Source of the DNA: JAFKKS01 sp039808325
GTDB lineage: Bacteria > Pseudomonadota > Alphaproteobacteria > Rhizobiales > Xanthobacteraceae
Length of the DNA: 6,812 nucleotides
Assembly: GCA_039808325.1 (NCBI GenBank)
Contig: JBDHSU010000173.1
Coordinates: forward strand, 1-6,812
Direction: 5' to 3'
Shown here: piece by piece, positions 5,343-6,812 of the stretch
How the letters are laid out: every line of letters begins with the position of its first letter
Numbering within the stretch: position 1 is the first letter of the stretch
Position numbers and translations under genes: made by a program
The notes under the pieces: generated by a model
Seen by the model: the letters and a program-made list of their open reading frames with translations, nothing else
Database searches by the model: none
What the model was told of the DNA's origin: nothing

Positions 5343-6389
5343 ATGACGCAACCTTATTCGCCCGCAAAGACGGCGCGCTGGATCGTGGCGCCTCTGGTGT
5401 TCGTCCTGGTGCTGGCCGCGGGATGGAGCATTCTCTGGTATTTCGCTGCCCAGAAGACGGAAGAGGTCATTGCGGCGTGGATCGCGCGCGAGGGGCAGCT
5501 TGGCCGCACGTATGATTGCGCGTCGCGCACGGTGGGCGGCTACCCGTTCCGCATCGAGGTGCGCTGCGAGGAGCCGACCGCCGTCGTCAAGGACCCGAAC
5601 GTCGCGGTCAGCATCAAGGCGCGAAGCCTGGTCGCGGTCGCGCAGGTCTATCAGCCGGACCTGATCATCGCCGAAGTCACCGGGCCGATGACGGTCGTCG
5701 AGACCGAATCGAAGACGACGTTCAATGCCGATTGGCGGTTGCTGCAGGCGAGTTTGCGCGGCTCGCCCGCGGCGCCGCAGCGCCTGTCGCTGGCGACGGA
5801 TGAGGTGAAGCTCGTGCGCGGCGGAAGCGCCGGCGCGTCGCCGTTGTTCCAGGCCGCGCATCTCGAATTCCACGTCCGGCACGCCGTGGGCTACAGTTCG
5901 GATGTTCCGGCGTTCGAACTCGCCGTGCGCGCGCAAGACGCGCTCCTGCCCGCGCTCGCGGCGTGGATCAACGGCACCCTCAATCTCGATGCGGTCGGAA
6001 CGTTGAGCGGCATCGGCGACTTCAACGTGAAACCGCTGCCGCAGCGGATGCGGGAATGGCAGGCGGCTGGCGGCCGCTTTCTTCTCACGACCCTGCGGGC
6101 GCAGCAGGGAACGGCGGTGGCCGTGGCCCAGGGCGATGTCGGGTTGACCGCCAATGGCCGTCCGGACGGTGCGTTCGAGATCACCATGGCCGGCTTCGAC
6201 CAGGTTCTGCAGGGCCTGCTCGGTAACAAGAATCAAGGTCTACAGGCGGGCCTGATGGCCGGACTTGCGTTGCTCGGGCCGCAAGCGGAACTCGAGGGCA
6301 AGCGCGCGGTGAAACTGCCGCTTAAGATCCAGGACGGCAATGTCATGCTCGGCCCGGTGCGCATCGCGCAGATCGCGCCGCTGTTCTGA
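5343..6389 (+). CDS. DUF2125 domain protein, membrane-anchored, function unknown
   Basis: 348 residues. A positively charged start is followed by a signal-anchor helix (about 13-34), then a long domain predicted to sit in the periplasm. Hallmarks of DUF2125 that I recognise are TYDCASRTVGGYPFRIEVRC (56-75), with C59 and C75 placed for a possible disulfide, and the segment GDFNVKPLPQRMREWQAAGG (225-244). The C-terminal part (about 265-348) is a short repeat-like beta domain ending in a hydrophobic tail. No enzymatic motif is visible. The family is common in alphaproteobacteria and has no assigned reaction. The ATG at 5343 has GGAA nearby and gives a standard signal anchor. The stop lies 3 bases from the convergent methyltransferase-like gene. 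I infer an envelope protein, nothing more. Confidence 0.85.
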   Translation: MTQPYSPAKTARWIVAPLVFVLVLAAGWSILWYFAAQKTEEVIAAWIAREGQLGRTYDCASRTVGGYPFRIEVRCEEPTAVVKDPNVAVSIKARSLVAVAQVYQPDLIIAEVTGPMTVVETESKTTFNADWRLLQASLRGSPAAPQRLSLATDEVKLVRGGSAGASPLFQAAHLEFHVRHAVGYSSDVPAFELAVRAQDALLPALAAWINGTLNLDAVGTLSGIGDFNVKPLPQRMREWQAAGGRFLLTTLRAQQGTAVAVAQGDVGLTANGRPDGAFEITMAGFDQVLQGLLGNKNQGLQAGLMAGLALLGPQAELEGKRAVKLPLKIQDGNVMLGPVRIAQIAPLF

Positions 6390-6392
6390 GCG

Positions 6393-6812
6393 TCACCACA
6401 CATAGGGGATGAGCCGGTACGGCACGGCGTGCCTGTAGGCTTCGTATCCCTCCAAGCCTGCGGCAAGCTCCCTTTCCTCGAGAACGGCACGCACGGCGAG
6501 GATCGCGACGGCGATCGGCGCCGCCCATAAGCCCCATCGCGACCCGAGAAGGAGCGGCACGCCGAAGAAGAAGAGAATGGCGGCGGCATACAAGGGATGG
6601 CGCACATAGGCGTAAGGTCCCGTGGTGATCGTCTTTTGCCGGCGTTCCCGCTGCACTCTGACGATCGGCGAGGCGAAGGTGTTCTCGCGAAAAGTCCAAT
6701 AGGAGAGCGCATAGCAGGCTCCCATCGCCAGCACGCCGAAAGCGCTCGTCCAAACGGACGGATGGATCGCATGGAAGCGCGCATCGAGGCCGATGAGCAC
6801 GAGCCATCCGCA
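6393..6812 (-). CDS. Isoprenylcysteine carboxyl methyltransferase-like membrane protein (N-terminus outside window)
   Basis: 139 in-frame codons run to the right edge without a stop, so the gene continues beyond it. The GTG at 6800 is probably internal, because the reading frame upstream (CGWLV) is open and the family usually has further N-terminal TM helices. Visible features are a TM helix (about residues 21-36 from the GTG), the cofactor-binding motif GPYAYVRHPLYAAAILFFFG (61-80), another TM pair (about 72-105), and the C-terminal EERELAAGLEGYEAYRHAVPYRLIPYVW region (108-135), with the Glu-rich EERELxxxxxxYxxY pattern of the ICMT/PEMT fold. These integral membrane enzymes transfer methyl groups from S-adenosylmethionine. 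The substrate is unknown in bacteria, which generally lack CaaX prenylation; a lipid or small isoprenoid substrate is possible. It is convergent with the DUF2125 gene. Confidence 0.82.
   Translation of the reverse strand, partial: CGWLVLIGLDARFHAIHPSVWTSAFGVLAMGACYALSYWTFRENTFASPIVRVQRERRQKTITTGPYAYVRHPLYAAAILFFFGVPLLLGSRWGLWAAPIAVAILAVRAVLEERELAAGLEGYEAYRHAVPYRLIPYVW

Noticed and set aside
5280..6236. 318-codon minus-strand frame opposite the DUF2125 gene
   Set aside because: Antisense shadow; the plus-strand frame has a signal anchor and DUF2125 hallmarks.

Overview
The window comes from a GC-rich alphaproteobacterium, most likely a Hyphomicrobiales (Rhizobiales) member of the Bradyrhizobium/Xanthobacteraceae type. 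The reasons are the gene order ftsE-ftsX-YdcF-PlsC, an alphaproteobacterial DUF2125 protein, a CpdR-like receiver, a ZitP-like zinc-finger membrane protein, and a Rhizobiales-style intergenic palindrome. This placement rests on recognition, not on a database search. It looks like core chromosome: coding density is high, gene spacing is tight, and I see no tRNA, rRNA, IS element, CRISPR or prophage signal.

Layout. Positions 1-1197 (minus strand) hold a two-gene unit. A zinc-ribbon/single-TM/DUF3426 protein, a candidate ZitP orthologue, is followed one base later by a stand-alone response-regulator receiver of CpdR type whose last codons run off the left edge. Positions 1198-1381 are a divergent control region with a perfect TTAA-N7-TTAA CtrA box. 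Positions 1382-4617 (plus strand) form a four-gene run: ftsE, ftsX (overlapping ftsE by 14 bases), a DUF218/YdcF membrane protein, and a PlsC-type acyltransferase. A palindromic element at 4637-4677 separates plsC from the convergent chaC-type gamma-glutamylcyclotransferase gene (4679-5251, minus). A 91-base divergent gap leads to a DUF2125 protein (5343-6389, plus). This converges, with a 3-base gap, on an isoprenylcysteine-methyltransferase-like membrane protein (6393-6812, minus) whose N-terminus lies beyond the right edge.

How they fit together. The left two thirds look like a cell-cycle and envelope locus. FtsEX powers and gates septal peptidoglycan hydrolysis. PlsC supplies phosphatidic acid for membrane growth. 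The YdcF-like protein is probably an envelope enzyme. The divergent pair resembles polarity (ZitP) and CtrA-proteolysis (CpdR) factors. A perfect CtrA box in their shared control region suggests that CtrA may control division and polarity genes together, possibly including a regulator that feeds back on CtrA stability. The right third (ChaC, DUF2125, methyltransferase) is ordinary housekeeping or uncharacterised and shows no obvious link to the left part. I see no wholly new system. The most interesting content is the regulatory wiring at 1198-1381.
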